Source: Solihabitans fulvus (GTDB taxonomy: Bacteria; Actinomycetota; Actinomycetes; Mycobacteriales; Pseudonocardiaceae). From it: a stretch of DNA of 64,000 nucleotides. Below are positions 7,543 through 15,285 of this stretch, in pieces (within the stretch, counting starts at the first letter, position 1; every line of letters starts with the position of its first letter). Position numbers and translations under genes: made by a program. The notes under the pieces were generated by a model. It saw nothing but the letters and a program-made list of their open reading frames with translations, was not told the origin of the DNA and ran no database searches. The DNA lies in NCBI RefSeq assembly GCF_008386585.1, contig NZ_VUOB01000061.1, positions 62,001-126,000 on the forward strand. The letters are read 5' to 3'.

Positions 7543-7809
7543 ATGACACCAGTAAACAGATCTGCTTACCAAGGTCAGTTAATCGGGCCGGTTCGTCGTG
7601 TTCGGGCGATGCTGCTGGCCGCGGTACTGGCCGGCGTGGTGCTGAACGCGGTCGGACTGGCGAGTTGGCCGGCGAGTTCCGCAGCGGCCGATGCTGCGGC
7701 GCTCACGGGAGCGGTCACCGTGACTGTGCCGGCGAATCCGGACGGAAGTGACTGGCCCTGGTGCCCGGCGGCGGGCACGAACGGTGGGGACTGGCCTTGG
7801 TTGGTGTAG
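7543..7809 (+). CDS. small exported peptide with tandem DWPW motifs
   Basis: 88 residues, unrecognised. A basic N-terminus (about 1-21), a hydrophobic stretch (AMLLAAVLAGVVLNAVGLA) and an Ala-rich cleavage-like region near ASSAAADA indicate export by Sec. The remaining 30-40 residues end in NPDGSDWPWCPAAGTNGGD followed by WPWLV, that is, two (S/G)DWPW motifs 13 residues apart, one followed by Cys. An internal ATG at 7609 would shorten the N-region. The gene sits 224 nt upstream of, and on the same strand as, an XRE-TPR regulator. This is the gene order of RRNPP-type peptide/receptor pairs, and a signalling role is inferred from that. Confidence 0.6.
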   Translation: MTPVNRSAYQGQLIGPVRRVRAMLLAAVLAGVVLNAVGLASWPASSAAADAAALTGAVTVTVPANPDGSDWPWCPAAGTNGGDWPWLV

Positions 7810-7832
7810 TCGAACAACACTGGGGAGCGCGC

Positions 7833-7860
7833 CCCGCGCCGGTGGTCCCGCTGGCGCGGG
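7833..7860 (+). terminator. GC-rich hairpin after the DWPW-peptide gene
   Basis: CCCGCGCC at 7833-7840 pairs with GGCGCGGG at 7853-7860 across a 12-nt loop, starting 23 nt after the peptide stop. No T-run follows. It probably reduces read-through into the regulator. Confidence 0.45.
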
Positions 7861-7961
7861 CACGTTCGGTTCGACGCTGATGCCTTTACTCACCGCTTGC
7901 CGCTGACTTTACCAAGTCCGAAATGGACGAATTCTCTGTCGCCACTCGCGCACTACCGCAG

Positions 7962-7990
7962 TTATCATTGGGTTAACTGGAGTGTACGAT
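7962..7990 (+). promoter_or_regulatory. possible promoter of the XRE-TPR regulator
   Basis: TACGAT at 7985-7990 is a good -10 match, with TTATCA at 7962-7967 as a 17-bp-spaced -35. A GTTAAC palindrome lies between them. A TTGACA at 7995-8000 has no partner -10. The predicted start near 7997 leaves a leader of about 37 nt to the GTG at 8034. Confidence 0.35.
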
Positions 7991-8033
7991 AGGCTTGACA
8001 GGCGGCATCCCTCGAACCAAGGGGCTCGCAGCG

Positions 8034-9335
8034 GTGAGCATCGTCAACATCCAGCAGCCGGAGTTCGGTCAGCGCCTTCGCGCGCTCCGCGTCGAGCGCG
8101 GCCTGTCCCAGCGCGACGCCACAGGCGGTGTGGTCAACCCCAGCTACATCTCACTGCTGGAGTCGGGCGCGCGGGTGCCGACGCTCGAGGTCGTCCTCCA
8201 GATCGCCCGCGCGCTGAACGTGCCGCTGGACGCGTTGGTCGACGACGCCGAGCTGCCGGCCAAGGGCATCGGTGGCACCAGCCCCGACGTCCGCCTGGTG
8301 CTGGAGATCCTCGGCCGCAGCTCCGCCGACTTCGGCGACCTCGCCGACGCCCAGGTGCACTTCGCCAAGGCCTACGAGTCCGCCCGCCGCGACGGCGTGC
8401 CGGTGTCGATCCTCGAACACGGCATCGCCCTCGCCGACCTCCTCACGCTGCGCTCCGAGGGCGAGGCGCGCTACGACCTGCTCGCCGAGCTGGCCACGGT
8501 GGCCGAGAACATCGGCGTCGCCGAGCTGATCGTGAAGGTACGCATCGACCACGCGGCCGCCGCCCGCGACACCGGCAGGCTCGCCGAGGCACTCGAACTG
8601 GCCGAGAGCGCGGCCGAGCGGATCAGCGCGACCGAGCTGGCCAACACCAGCGAACACGTGCGGACCCTTGGCGTGCTGATCTCCATCCGCTGCGACTCCG
8701 GCGACGCCGGGGACGCCGCCCACCTGATCGACCGCATGCTGCGGGTCGCCGAGAAGATCGACAGCCGGCCGATCCTCGGCCGGGCGCACTGGGTGGCCTG
8801 CGTGGCCTACGCGCGGATCGGTCATCCGGAACTCGCGGTCCGCCATGTCCGGCAGGCACGGGAAATGCTCGCCACCCCGGGCACCTCGCTGCGCGAGTGG
8901 GCCAAGTTCTCCCGCGCGGCCGCGTCGGCGCTGCTCGACGCGGAGGCCGAGCTCGGCGAGATCGACCAGTACCTCACCTGGGCGCGCGCCGCCCTGGACA
9001 TGGTCGAGGCGCCGGGGGAGGCGCAGCTGCTGGCGAGCCTGGAGGCGCGCTACGCGCTGGCCGCCGGCGACCCGAGGCGCGCGTTGCTGCTGAGCGAGCG
9101 CGAACCGGAGGGGCTGCCCGCCGCCGAGCTGGTGCGCCTGCGGCTGACCTGCGGGCGCGCCCTGCACCAGCTCGGCGACCAGGACCGTGCGATGGACCGG
9201 TTGCGGTCGGCCGCTGGCCTGTGCGAGGAGCTGTCCGCCTACCGGCTGGCCGCGCAGATCTGGCGGGAGATCGACCAGCTCCGCTCCGCCAACGGTCCCA
9301 CCGCGGTCTCGGGCCGGGCCTCCGGTGTCGCCTGA
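8034..9335 (+). CDS. XRE-family helix-turn-helix regulator with TPR-like sensor domain
   Basis: 433 residues from the GTG at 8034. The HTH is FGQRLRALRVERGLSQRDAT through NPSYISLLESGARVPTLEVV (about 10-60), typical of XRE/Cro-type repressors. From about residue 85 the protein is a run of degenerate 34-residue helical pairs (for example DLADAQVHFAKAYESARRDG and DRAMDRLRSAAGLCEELSA), i.e. a TPR superhelix. This architecture (HTH plus TPR) is that of peptide-binding RRNPP regulators such as PlcR and NprR, and is also found in other actinobacterial TPR regulators. The adjacent exported DWPW peptide is the obvious candidate ligand. The 3' end is part of an 87-bp tandem duplication. Confidence 0.75.
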   Translation: MSIVNIQQPEFGQRLRALRVERGLSQRDATGGVVNPSYISLLESGARVPTLEVVLQIARALNVPLDALVDDAELPAKGIGGTSPDVRLVLEILGRSSADFGDLADAQVHFAKAYESARRDGVPVSILEHGIALADLLTLRSEGEARYDLLAELATVAENIGVAELIVKVRIDHAAAARDTGRLAEALELAESAAERISATELANTSEHVRTLGVLISIRCDSGDAGDAAHLIDRMLRVAEKIDSRPILGRAHWVACVAYARIGHPELAVRHVRQAREMLATPGTSLREWAKFSRAAASALLDAEAELGEIDQYLTWARAALDMVEAPGEAQLLASLEARYALAAGDPRRALLLSEREPEGLPAAELVRLRLTCGRALHQLGDQDRAMDRLRSAAGLCEELSAYRLAAQIWREIDQLRSANGPTAVSGRASGVA

Positions 9336-9468
9336 GGTTTCCCACGCTGTCTAGCAATCCTGGCGCAGCCTAGGAATCACAGTCCCACCGCGGTCTCAGG
9401 CAGGGCCTCTGGCGTCGCATGACGTTTCCCAAGCTGCCTAGGAATCCTGGCGCTGCCTAGGGATCCTG
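9295..9468. repeat. 87-bp tandem duplication over a gene 3' end, with nested 19-bp repeats
   Basis: 9295-9381 and 9382-9468 are diverged copies (about 85% identical by eye) beginning GTCCCACCGCGGTCTC. The first copy contains the last codons and stop of the XRE-TPR gene; the second lies downstream and reaches into the end of the convergent agmatine deiminase gene. Within each copy a shorter unit, CTGCCTAGGAATCCTGGCG, is itself repeated, with a CCTAGG palindrome. Confidence 0.75.
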
Positions 9469-10488
9469 GCGTGGCCCGCGCGGTTGTTGTTGTGTGGCGC
9501 AGTGGATTCCGCCGCCGCCCGAGGCGATTCCGTTGATGGTGAGCTGCACGACCTCGCGGCCGGGGTGCAGCTCCCGCAACAGGTCGGCGGCCCGGTCGTC
9601 GGCGTCGCGGTCGCCGAACCTCGGCACGATCACCGCGCCGTTGAGCACGTAGAAGTTCAGGTACGAGGCCAGGAACTCGTCGTCGTGCTCGATGATCTCG
9701 TTCGGATTCGGCTCGGGCAGCTCGACCACCCGCAGCGCGCGCCCCTGCGCGTCGGTCGCGGTGCGCAACACCGCGAGCGCCTGGTCCGACACCGCGGACC
9801 AGGCGTCCGCTGGCGCGTCGGCGCTCGGCCGGTTCAGCACGACGACCCCCGGCTCCACGAAGCGGGCCAGCGTGTCCACGTGGCAGTCGGTGACGTCCTG
9901 GCCCGCGACTCCCTTGAGCCAGATGACCTTCCGCACGCCGAGCAGGTCCCGCAGCGCCAGCTCGATCTCGCCCCGGTCCCGTCCCGCGTTGCGGTTGTCG
10001 TTCACCAGCGAGCTCTCGGTGGCCAGCAGCGTGCCCTCGCTGTCGACCTCGAGCGCGCCGCCCTCCGTGGTGATCGGCGCGGAGATCCTCGGCACGTCGA
10101 GCCGGTCGAGGAGGTTCTCGGCGACCCTCGCGTCGTCGGCGTGCTCCTGCTTGCCGCCCCAGCCGTTGAAGTTGAGGTCGACACCGGCGAGCCCGTCTGG
10201 ACCGTGCACGAAGACCGGCCCGGTGTCGCGCGCCCACAGGTCGTCCACGGGCACCGGCACGACCTGCACCGACGGGCCGCACTGCGCCTGCGCCCGCGCG
10301 CGGTGCTCGGGCCGCGCCATGAGCAGCACCGGCTCGAACCGCGCGATGGCCTTGGCGACCGTGGCCACGTCCAGCTGCGCTTCGGCGATGAGACCGCCCC
10401 AGATCCTGCGGTCCGCAGGCCACGCCATGATCGTCCGCTCGTGCGGTTCCCACTCGGCGGGCATGCCGTGCCTGCTGGTCGAGGACAT
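9457..10488 (-). CDS. aguA: agmatine deiminase family (peptidyl-arginine deiminase fold)
   Basis: 343 residues. MPAEWEPHERTIMAWPADRR near the N-terminus, DDLWARDTGPVFVH, DCHVDTLARFVEPGVV and the C-terminal GGGGIHCATQQQP (catalytic Cys) are the signature segments of bacterial agmatine deiminases, which turn agmatine into N-carbamoylputrescine plus ammonia. The ATG at 10488 gives the family's usual N-terminus; an upstream GTG at 10551, preceded by GAGGA, would add 21 residues. It stands alone, convergent with the XRE-TPR regulator. It is cytoplasmic and is likely used for polyamine synthesis or arginine-derived nitrogen. Confidence 0.85.
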   Translation of the reverse strand: MSSTSRHGMPAEWEPHERTIMAWPADRRIWGGLIAEAQLDVATVAKAIARFEPVLLMARPEHRARAQAQCGPSVQVVPVPVDDLWARDTGPVFVHGPDGLAGVDLNFNGWGGKQEHADDARVAENLLDRLDVPRISAPITTEGGALEVDSEGTLLATESSLVNDNRNAGRDRGEIELALRDLLGVRKVIWLKGVAGQDVTDCHVDTLARFVEPGVVVLNRPSADAPADAWSAVSDQALAVLRTATDAQGRALRVVELPEPNPNEIIEHDDEFLASYLNFYVLNGAVIVPRFGDRDADDRAADLLRELHPGREVVQLTINGIASGGGGIHCATQQQPRGPRQDP

Positions 10489-10652
10489 GCGGCCGAGGCT
10501 AACGGAGAAAGCCCGGCCCGGCCCGTTCACGGGAATGTGCTGCCCTGGCACGGTTCCTCGGCGGGAGTCCCGTCAGCACACGCGGATGTGACGGCCGACC
10601 GTGTGAGATGGGCGGCCGCGGATCATGGCGCGAGAGTCGACCCGGACGGACG

Positions 10653-11363
10653 ATGTCGATCATCACCCAGTTGTGGGACTCCCTGTCCTCACTCGTGCGG
10701 GACACGCCACGGGCGGTGGTGGTCGGCGCGGGCCTTGTCGCGCTGTTGGTCGTCCTCAGCCGGGGCCCGTGGCGGCTGGCCAGGAACGCGATCACCATCG
10801 CGCACGAGGGCGGCCACGCCCTGGTCGCCCTGCTCACCGGTCGCCGGTTGGCCGGCGTCAAGCTGCACTCCGACACCTCCGGGGTCACCGTCTCGGCCGG
10901 CCGCTCGCACGGCCCCGGCATGGTTTTCACCGCGCTCGCCGGCTACGTGACGCCGTCGCTGCTCGGCCTCGGCGCGGCGGCGCTGGTCTCCGCAGGGCAC
11001 GTGCGGGTGTTGCTGTGGATCAGCATCGCCCTGCTGCTCGCCATGCTGGTGATGATCCGCAACGTCTTCGGCGTGGTGTCCGTGGTGGTGACCGGCGGGG
11101 CGCTGTTCGCGGTGTCCTGGTTCACCACCTACGAGGTGCAGGCCGCGTTCGCGAACCTGGTGTGCTGGTTCCTGTTGTTCGGCGGCGTCCGGCCCATCAG
11201 CGAGCTTCAGCGCAAGCGCCGCCGGGGCAGGGCGCGCGACTCCGACGCCGACCAGCTGGCCAGGCTGACCCGCGTGTCGGGCACGGCGTGGGTCGCCCTG
11301 TTCGCACTGGTCGCCGTCGCCTCGCTAGTACTGGGTGGGCGACTCCTGCTGACCAGCGCCTGA
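10653..11363 (+). CDS. M50-like membrane metalloprotease
   Basis: 236 residues with about five to six TM segments. HEGGHALVALLTGRR (about 51-65) carries the HExxH zinc motif inside the membrane, the hallmark of site-2-protease-like M50 enzymes. The second metal-ligand motif (NxxPxxxLDGG in canonical members) is not obvious; GGVRPISELQRKR near the end may substitute. This small actinobacterial M50 subgroup has no established substrate. The ATG at 10653 was preferred over one 15 codons upstream because the protein then begins at the first helix. Its last 39 nt overlap the convergent STAS gene. Confidence 0.7.
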   Translation: MSIITQLWDSLSSLVRDTPRAVVVGAGLVALLVVLSRGPWRLARNAITIAHEGGHALVALLTGRRLAGVKLHSDTSGVTVSAGRSHGPGMVFTALAGYVTPSLLGLGAAALVSAGHVRVLLWISIALLLAMLVMIRNVFGVVSVVVTGGALFAVSWFTTYEVQAAFANLVCWFLLFGGVRPISELQRKRRRGRARDSDADQLARLTRVSGTAWVALFALVAVASLVLGGRLLLTSA

Positions 11364-12245
11364 CCCCGGCGCCGCGATGGCGTTCGCAGCCGTGGCATCG
11401 GCGGCCTTCTGGAGTTCGAGGAGCGCGGCCGCCGGATCGCGGAACAGCGCGGGATTGCGTTCCCAGTGCGCCAGTTCGAGCTGGGACAGGTTCCGGACGA
11501 ACAGGTCGTCGCCGATCTTCACCAGCAGCAGCGAGCCGATCTGGATCAGCGCCCGCTGCTGGCCGCCGAGCGAGGTGACCAGCTTCGACACCGCCTCGCC
11601 CTGCGCGGCGTCGATCTTGGCCTGCGGCGCGTGCAGCACCTGGAGTTCCAGCGCCCTGGTGAGCTTCGCCAGCTGGTCCTCCATCGTGGGCAGCGTGCCG
11701 GACCTGCGCAGCCGCACCAGGAACTCGCGGAACCAGGACCCCTCCACGGCGGGGAAGGCGAAGACGATGTCCATCCCGAACGCGTGGACGACCTCGCCGA
11801 GCGCGTCCTGCACGGCCGCATTGTCGGCCGCGTCGTCGAGGTAGATCCTGGCGGGAGGCCAGTGCCAGCCGACCTCCCCGGACTCCGGTGGCTCGATCGA
11901 GCCGCTCACCAGGCCGAGCCCCGTGGTGAGGTTCGGGGCGATCGCGAACACCTTGGTGAGGCCGGTGATCCGGAAGATCTTGAGCAGCCGTTCCTGCGAA
12001 CAGACCAAGGCCAGCTCGCCGTGCCTTGACCGAATCCGCTTGAACACGCCGACCAGCACGCCGAGTCCAGTGCTGTCCAGGAAGTCCAGCCCGTCCAGGT
12101 CGATGATCAGCCGCACGCGACCGTCGTTGATGAGGTTGATCATGTACTCGCGCATCCTCGGCGCGGTGAGGACGTCCAGCTCGCCGTTGGCCTCGACGAT
12201 GGTGACGCCGCCCGCGACGGTGACCGAGTTCAGCTCAAGGTCCAT
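11325..12245 (-). CDS. STAS-domain protein with C-terminal actinobacterial module of unknown function
   Basis: 306 residues. The first 110 are a STAS domain of the anti-sigma-factor-antagonist type: VTIVEANGELDVLTAPRM, then LIIDLDGLDFLDSTGLGVLV, with Ser58 in DSTGLG as the expected phosphorylation site. The rest (about 130-300) resembles a module seen in many actinobacterial proteins, with GSWFREFLVRLR and later QRALIQIGSLLLVKIGDDLF. Its function is not known to me. The protein could link partner-switching signalling to an effector; no cognate anti-sigma factor is adjacent. The 3' end overlaps the protease gene tail-to-tail. Confidence 0.75.
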   Translation of the reverse strand: MDLELNSVTVAGGVTIVEANGELDVLTAPRMREYMINLINDGRVRLIIDLDGLDFLDSTGLGVLVGVFKRIRSRHGELALVCSQERLLKIFRITGLTKVFAIAPNLTTGLGLVSGSIEPPESGEVGWHWPPARIYLDDAADNAAVQDALGEVVHAFGMDIVFAFPAVEGSWFREFLVRLRRSGTLPTMEDQLAKLTRALELQVLHAPQAKIDAAQGEAVSKLVTSLGGQQRALIQIGSLLLVKIGDDLFVRNLSQLELAHWERNPALFRDPAAALLELQKAADATAANAIAAPGSGAGQQESPTQY

Positions 12246-12336
12246 GATCCCGCCTCCGATCCTGATCGGCGGGCGTCGCGGTGGACGCCCGCCGACCGTT
12301 CAGCGTGCCGGATCGGATCGTGTCGTGGAAGCCGGG

Positions 12337-14286
12337 TCAGCCAAGTCGCCCAACCGGAGCAGTCGTTCTGGGTAGATGGTCCGGTCGCACCGCCGGTGCA
12401 CTGTGCACGCCGGGTTCCGGCCGCACCGCGGCGGCCCCGCCGACCACCGGCAGCGACGCGCTCGTGCCGCCGAGCCCGAGCGTGATCGTCGGCGGGTGCG
12501 ACGGCGCGGTGATCTCGCCGCCGTCCGTGCCGGCCAGCACCAGCGCGAGATGGTGGCCCTGCGGCACCACGTGGTCCACTGTGGACAGTCGGAAGGTCAT
12601 CGTGTAGGCGCGGCCGGGTGTGAGGGTCCTGCCCGAGGCGAGCGAGGCGTAGTGGCCGAGATCGGCCCAGCCACGGGAGAACACCTCGAGGTCCACGTCG
12701 GTGGTCGCGGTCTGGGTGTCGTAGTAGCAGGAGCTGTCGCCCGGCCGGTCCGCGCCCCAGCAGGACTTCGTGCTGAGGGTGTTGATGCCCTCGCCGTTGC
12801 CGAGGTAGTCCCGGATGGTGGTCGGGCCGTAGTCGACCAGCACGGCGGACAGTCGCGCCGCGCTCGTGGACGGGGTGGCCGTGACGGTCACCGTCCCGGT
12901 ACCGGACAGCCGCAGGTCGGCCGCGAGCGGGCCGGTGTCGTAGAGCAGCCTGGCGGAGGAGGCGCTGTCCGGCTGCGCGGCCCAGTCCTGCTCGCCGAGC
13001 TGCGGATCGTCGGTGAAGGTCGCGGTCGACCCCGAGGGCGGCGTCGCCGTGCCGAGCTGGCCGAGGCCGGGTGTCTGGCCGTTCACGGGCCGCAGCACGG
13101 TGTTCGCGGTGCCGCTCGGCGGCCAGACCGGGTCGGTCGTCCAGGCGTCGGGATGCCGCTCGACGTCCACCATCGGCTCGCGGTCGATGCCGTTGTCCAT
13201 GCCGAGCAGGGTGTGGTCGAACCACCGGTGCAGGGTGTCCACCCACTGCGCGCGCCGGTAGTCGAACGGGTCGACGTGCCCGGTCTGGGACAGCCACAGC
13301 TTGCGCGGCACGTTGTGCGCGGCCAACGCGTCCCACCACTGACCGAGGTTGATGGTCTTCACGTTGAGATCGCCGAGGCCGTGCACCGCGAACACGCTGG
13401 CGCGTACCTTGCCGGCGGAGAGCACGTAGTCGCGTTCGGTCCACAGCGAGGTGAAGTCGCCGTTGGGGGCGGCGCCGGACACCAGCCTGCGGTGCACGGC
13501 GGCGCAGCGGGACGACGCGGCGCTCGACTCCACCGTGCGGGCGAGGCCGTCCGGGTTCGAGCCGAAGGACGCGCCGTCCGAGCGGTAGTAGTCGTACCAG
13601 GAGCTGATGGCGGAGATCGGCACGATGGTCCGCAGCCCGGCGACGCCGGTCGCGGCGACCCCGTCGGCGATGGTGCCGTCGTAGGACTTGCCGATCATGC
13701 CGACCGAGCCGTTGGTCCAGTCGGGGCGTACTGCGCTGCCCCCGGACGAGGCGGTGTAGCCGCCGGCGCGGCCGTTGAGCCAGTCGACCACGGCCCGCGC
13801 CGAGGCGATGTCCGACCGTCCGCCGACGTCGACGCAGCCCTGGGACTTGTTGGTGCCGGTGAGATCCACGAGCACCACGGCGTAGCCGCGCGGCACGAAG
13901 TAGTTGTCGTAGTAGAGCGGGAAACCGACCGGACGACCCTGTGCGTCGTAGGTCTTGACCTGGCTCTCGTTGCCGCGCCCGCAGCAGGAGTAGTAGGGGC
14001 TCGCGTCCATGATCACCGGGATCTTCTGGCCGGCCTGCGCCGGTTCCCTCGGCCGGATGATGTCCGCGGCCACCCGGTCGGTGTGGCCGTCGCCGTCACC
14101 GTCGATGCCGGTGTCCACCCAGACGGTCTCGCGGATCGCGTTGGTGAACGAGTAGATCGGTTGGCTGCCGCCGTCGCGAACGGTCGAGGCGGGGACGGCC
14201 GCCTGCGCGAAACCGGGGGCGGACAACAGCACACAGCCCACCACGGTCAGCAACACGGTCAGCGCACGTGACTTTGCAGGGTTCAC
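12337..14286 (-). CDS. secreted Xaa-Pro dipeptidyl-peptidase/S15 family hydrolase
   Basis: 649 residues from a GTG with an excellent AAGGAGG Shine-Dalgarno. The N-terminus (SRALTVLLTVVGCVLLSAP) is a Sec signal peptide ending near AQAAV. The S15 alpha/beta-hydrolase domain contains GMIGKSYDGT with the nucleophile at about Ser201. The C-terminal third is the jelly-roll domain of PepX/cocaine-esterase-like enzymes (YDTGPLAADLRLSGTGTVTV). The expected role is release of X-Pro dipeptides from extracellular peptides. An in-frame ATG at 14490 would lengthen the N-terminus but would hide the signal peptide. Confidence 0.85.
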   Translation of the reverse strand: MNPAKSRALTVLLTVVGCVLLSAPGFAQAAVPASTVRDGGSQPIYSFTNAIRETVWVDTGIDGDGDGHTDRVAADIIRPREPAQAGQKIPVIMDASPYYSCCGRGNESQVKTYDAQGRPVGFPLYYDNYFVPRGYAVVLVDLTGTNKSQGCVDVGGRSDIASARAVVDWLNGRAGGYTASSGGSAVRPDWTNGSVGMIGKSYDGTIADGVAATGVAGLRTIVPISAISSWYDYYRSDGASFGSNPDGLARTVESSAASSRCAAVHRRLVSGAAPNGDFTSLWTERDYVLSAGKVRASVFAVHGLGDLNVKTINLGQWWDALAAHNVPRKLWLSQTGHVDPFDYRRAQWVDTLHRWFDHTLLGMDNGIDREPMVDVERHPDAWTTDPVWPPSGTANTVLRPVNGQTPGLGQLGTATPPSGSTATFTDDPQLGEQDWAAQPDSASSARLLYDTGPLAADLRLSGTGTVTVTATPSTSAARLSAVLVDYGPTTIRDYLGNGEGINTLSTKSCWGADRPGDSSCYYDTQTATTDVDLEVFSRGWADLGHYASLASGRTLTPGRAYTMTFRLSTVDHVVPQGHHLALVLAGTDGGEITAPSHPPTITLGLGGTSASLPVVGGAAAVRPEPGVHSAPAVRPDHLPRTTAPVGRLG

Positions 14287-14476
14287 AGCACCTCCTTGGG
14301 TCCTGTGCCGCAACGCTAGCGAGCGCGGCTCGCGGCCTGGCAGAGCCGATCGTCGGTCGTTGTCGCTGGTGACGCGGCGGGGGAACACAATCCGCCATCC
14401 CGGGGGCTTTTTCCGTTGTGTGGGAACGGTTCGGTTCACGCGGCCGCCGACCTGTCGAACGCATAGACTTCGAACC

Positions 14477-15199
14477 ATGGCTGACATCAACTTCTATTTC
14501 GACCCCACCTGCCCTTTCGCGTGGATGACGAGCAAGTGGGTCCGAATCGTGCAGTCCAAGCGTGACTACTCGGTTGACTGGCGGTTCATCTCGTTGCGGC
14601 AGCTCAATGCGCACATCGACTACGCCACGCACTTCCCGCCGGAGTACGAGGCCAGCCACACGGCCGGGTTGCGGATGCTGCGGGTCGCCGCCCGCACCCG
14701 CGCCGAGCACGGCGGCGCCGCCGTCGCGACCCTCTACGCCACCATGGGCGACCACGCCTTCGAGCGCGGGCTCGTGCCCGACGAGGCGGCCAGCGTCGGC
14801 CGAAGGGGCACGCCGGACTTCGTCCTGCCGGTGCTCGCCGACGCCGGCCTGCCGGCCTCGTTGGCCGACGCGCTGGAGGACAGCTCCCTCGACGCGGTGA
14901 TCCAGGCCGAGACCGACGAGGCGCTGTCCCTGACCGGGAAGGACGTCGGCACCCCGATCCTGCACTTCGAGCCGCCGGCCGGGGTCGCCTTCTTCGGCCC
15001 GGTGATCAGCAGGCTGCCCGACGAGGAGCAGGCCGTCGAGCTGTGGGACCACGTGGTGGGGCTGGCCAGGTTCCCCGGCTTCGCCGAGTTGAAGCGCAGC
15101 CTGCGTGAACTGCCGCAGCTGTCGTCGTTCGGCGTCGGCGCGGACGAGGCCGGCGCGCAGCAGGACTGGCACGGCGGCAGCCGCCGGCAGAAGAAGTAG
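14477..15199 (+). CDS. DsbA-fold protein, mycothiol-dependent nitroreductase (Rv2466c)-like
   Basis: 240 residues. DINFYFDPTCPFAWMTSKWV matches the N-terminus of the Rv2466c group of actinobacterial DsbA-like, mycothiol-dependent reductases, but the usual CPWC is CPFA, leaving a single active-site Cys (about residue 13). AEHGGAAVATLYATMGDHAF and the later VGTPILHF (cis-Pro loop) also fit. It probably works by a monothiol mechanism with mycothiol. A TAGACT -10-like hexamer at 14464-14469 ends 7 nt before the ATG and no Shine-Dalgarno is seen, so the mRNA may be leaderless. Confidence 0.75.
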   Translation: MADINFYFDPTCPFAWMTSKWVRIVQSKRDYSVDWRFISLRQLNAHIDYATHFPPEYEASHTAGLRMLRVAARTRAEHGGAAVATLYATMGDHAFERGLVPDEAASVGRRGTPDFVLPVLADAGLPASLADALEDSSLDAVIQAETDEALSLTGKDVGTPILHFEPPAGVAFFGPVISRLPDEEQAVELWDHVVGLARFPGFAELKRSLRELPQLSSFGVGADEAGAQQDWHGGSRRQKK

Positions 15200-15285
15200 C
15201 TTTCCCTTCGGCGCCCGTCGCACGCGCGGCGGGCATCCGGTGTGCACAATGCCGCCGAACGGTTGAACGGACCTCGGGGGCGTGT

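Noticed and set aside
7995..8000. Perfect TTGACA before the XRE-TPR gene as a -35
   Set aside because: No acceptable -10 lies 16-19 bp downstream; the TTATCA/TACGAT pair just upstream fits better.
12376..14271. 631-codon plus-strand frame over the S15 peptidase
   Set aside because: Antisense shadow; the minus-strand gene has a signal peptide, a strong Shine-Dalgarno and the GKSYDG nucleophile motif.
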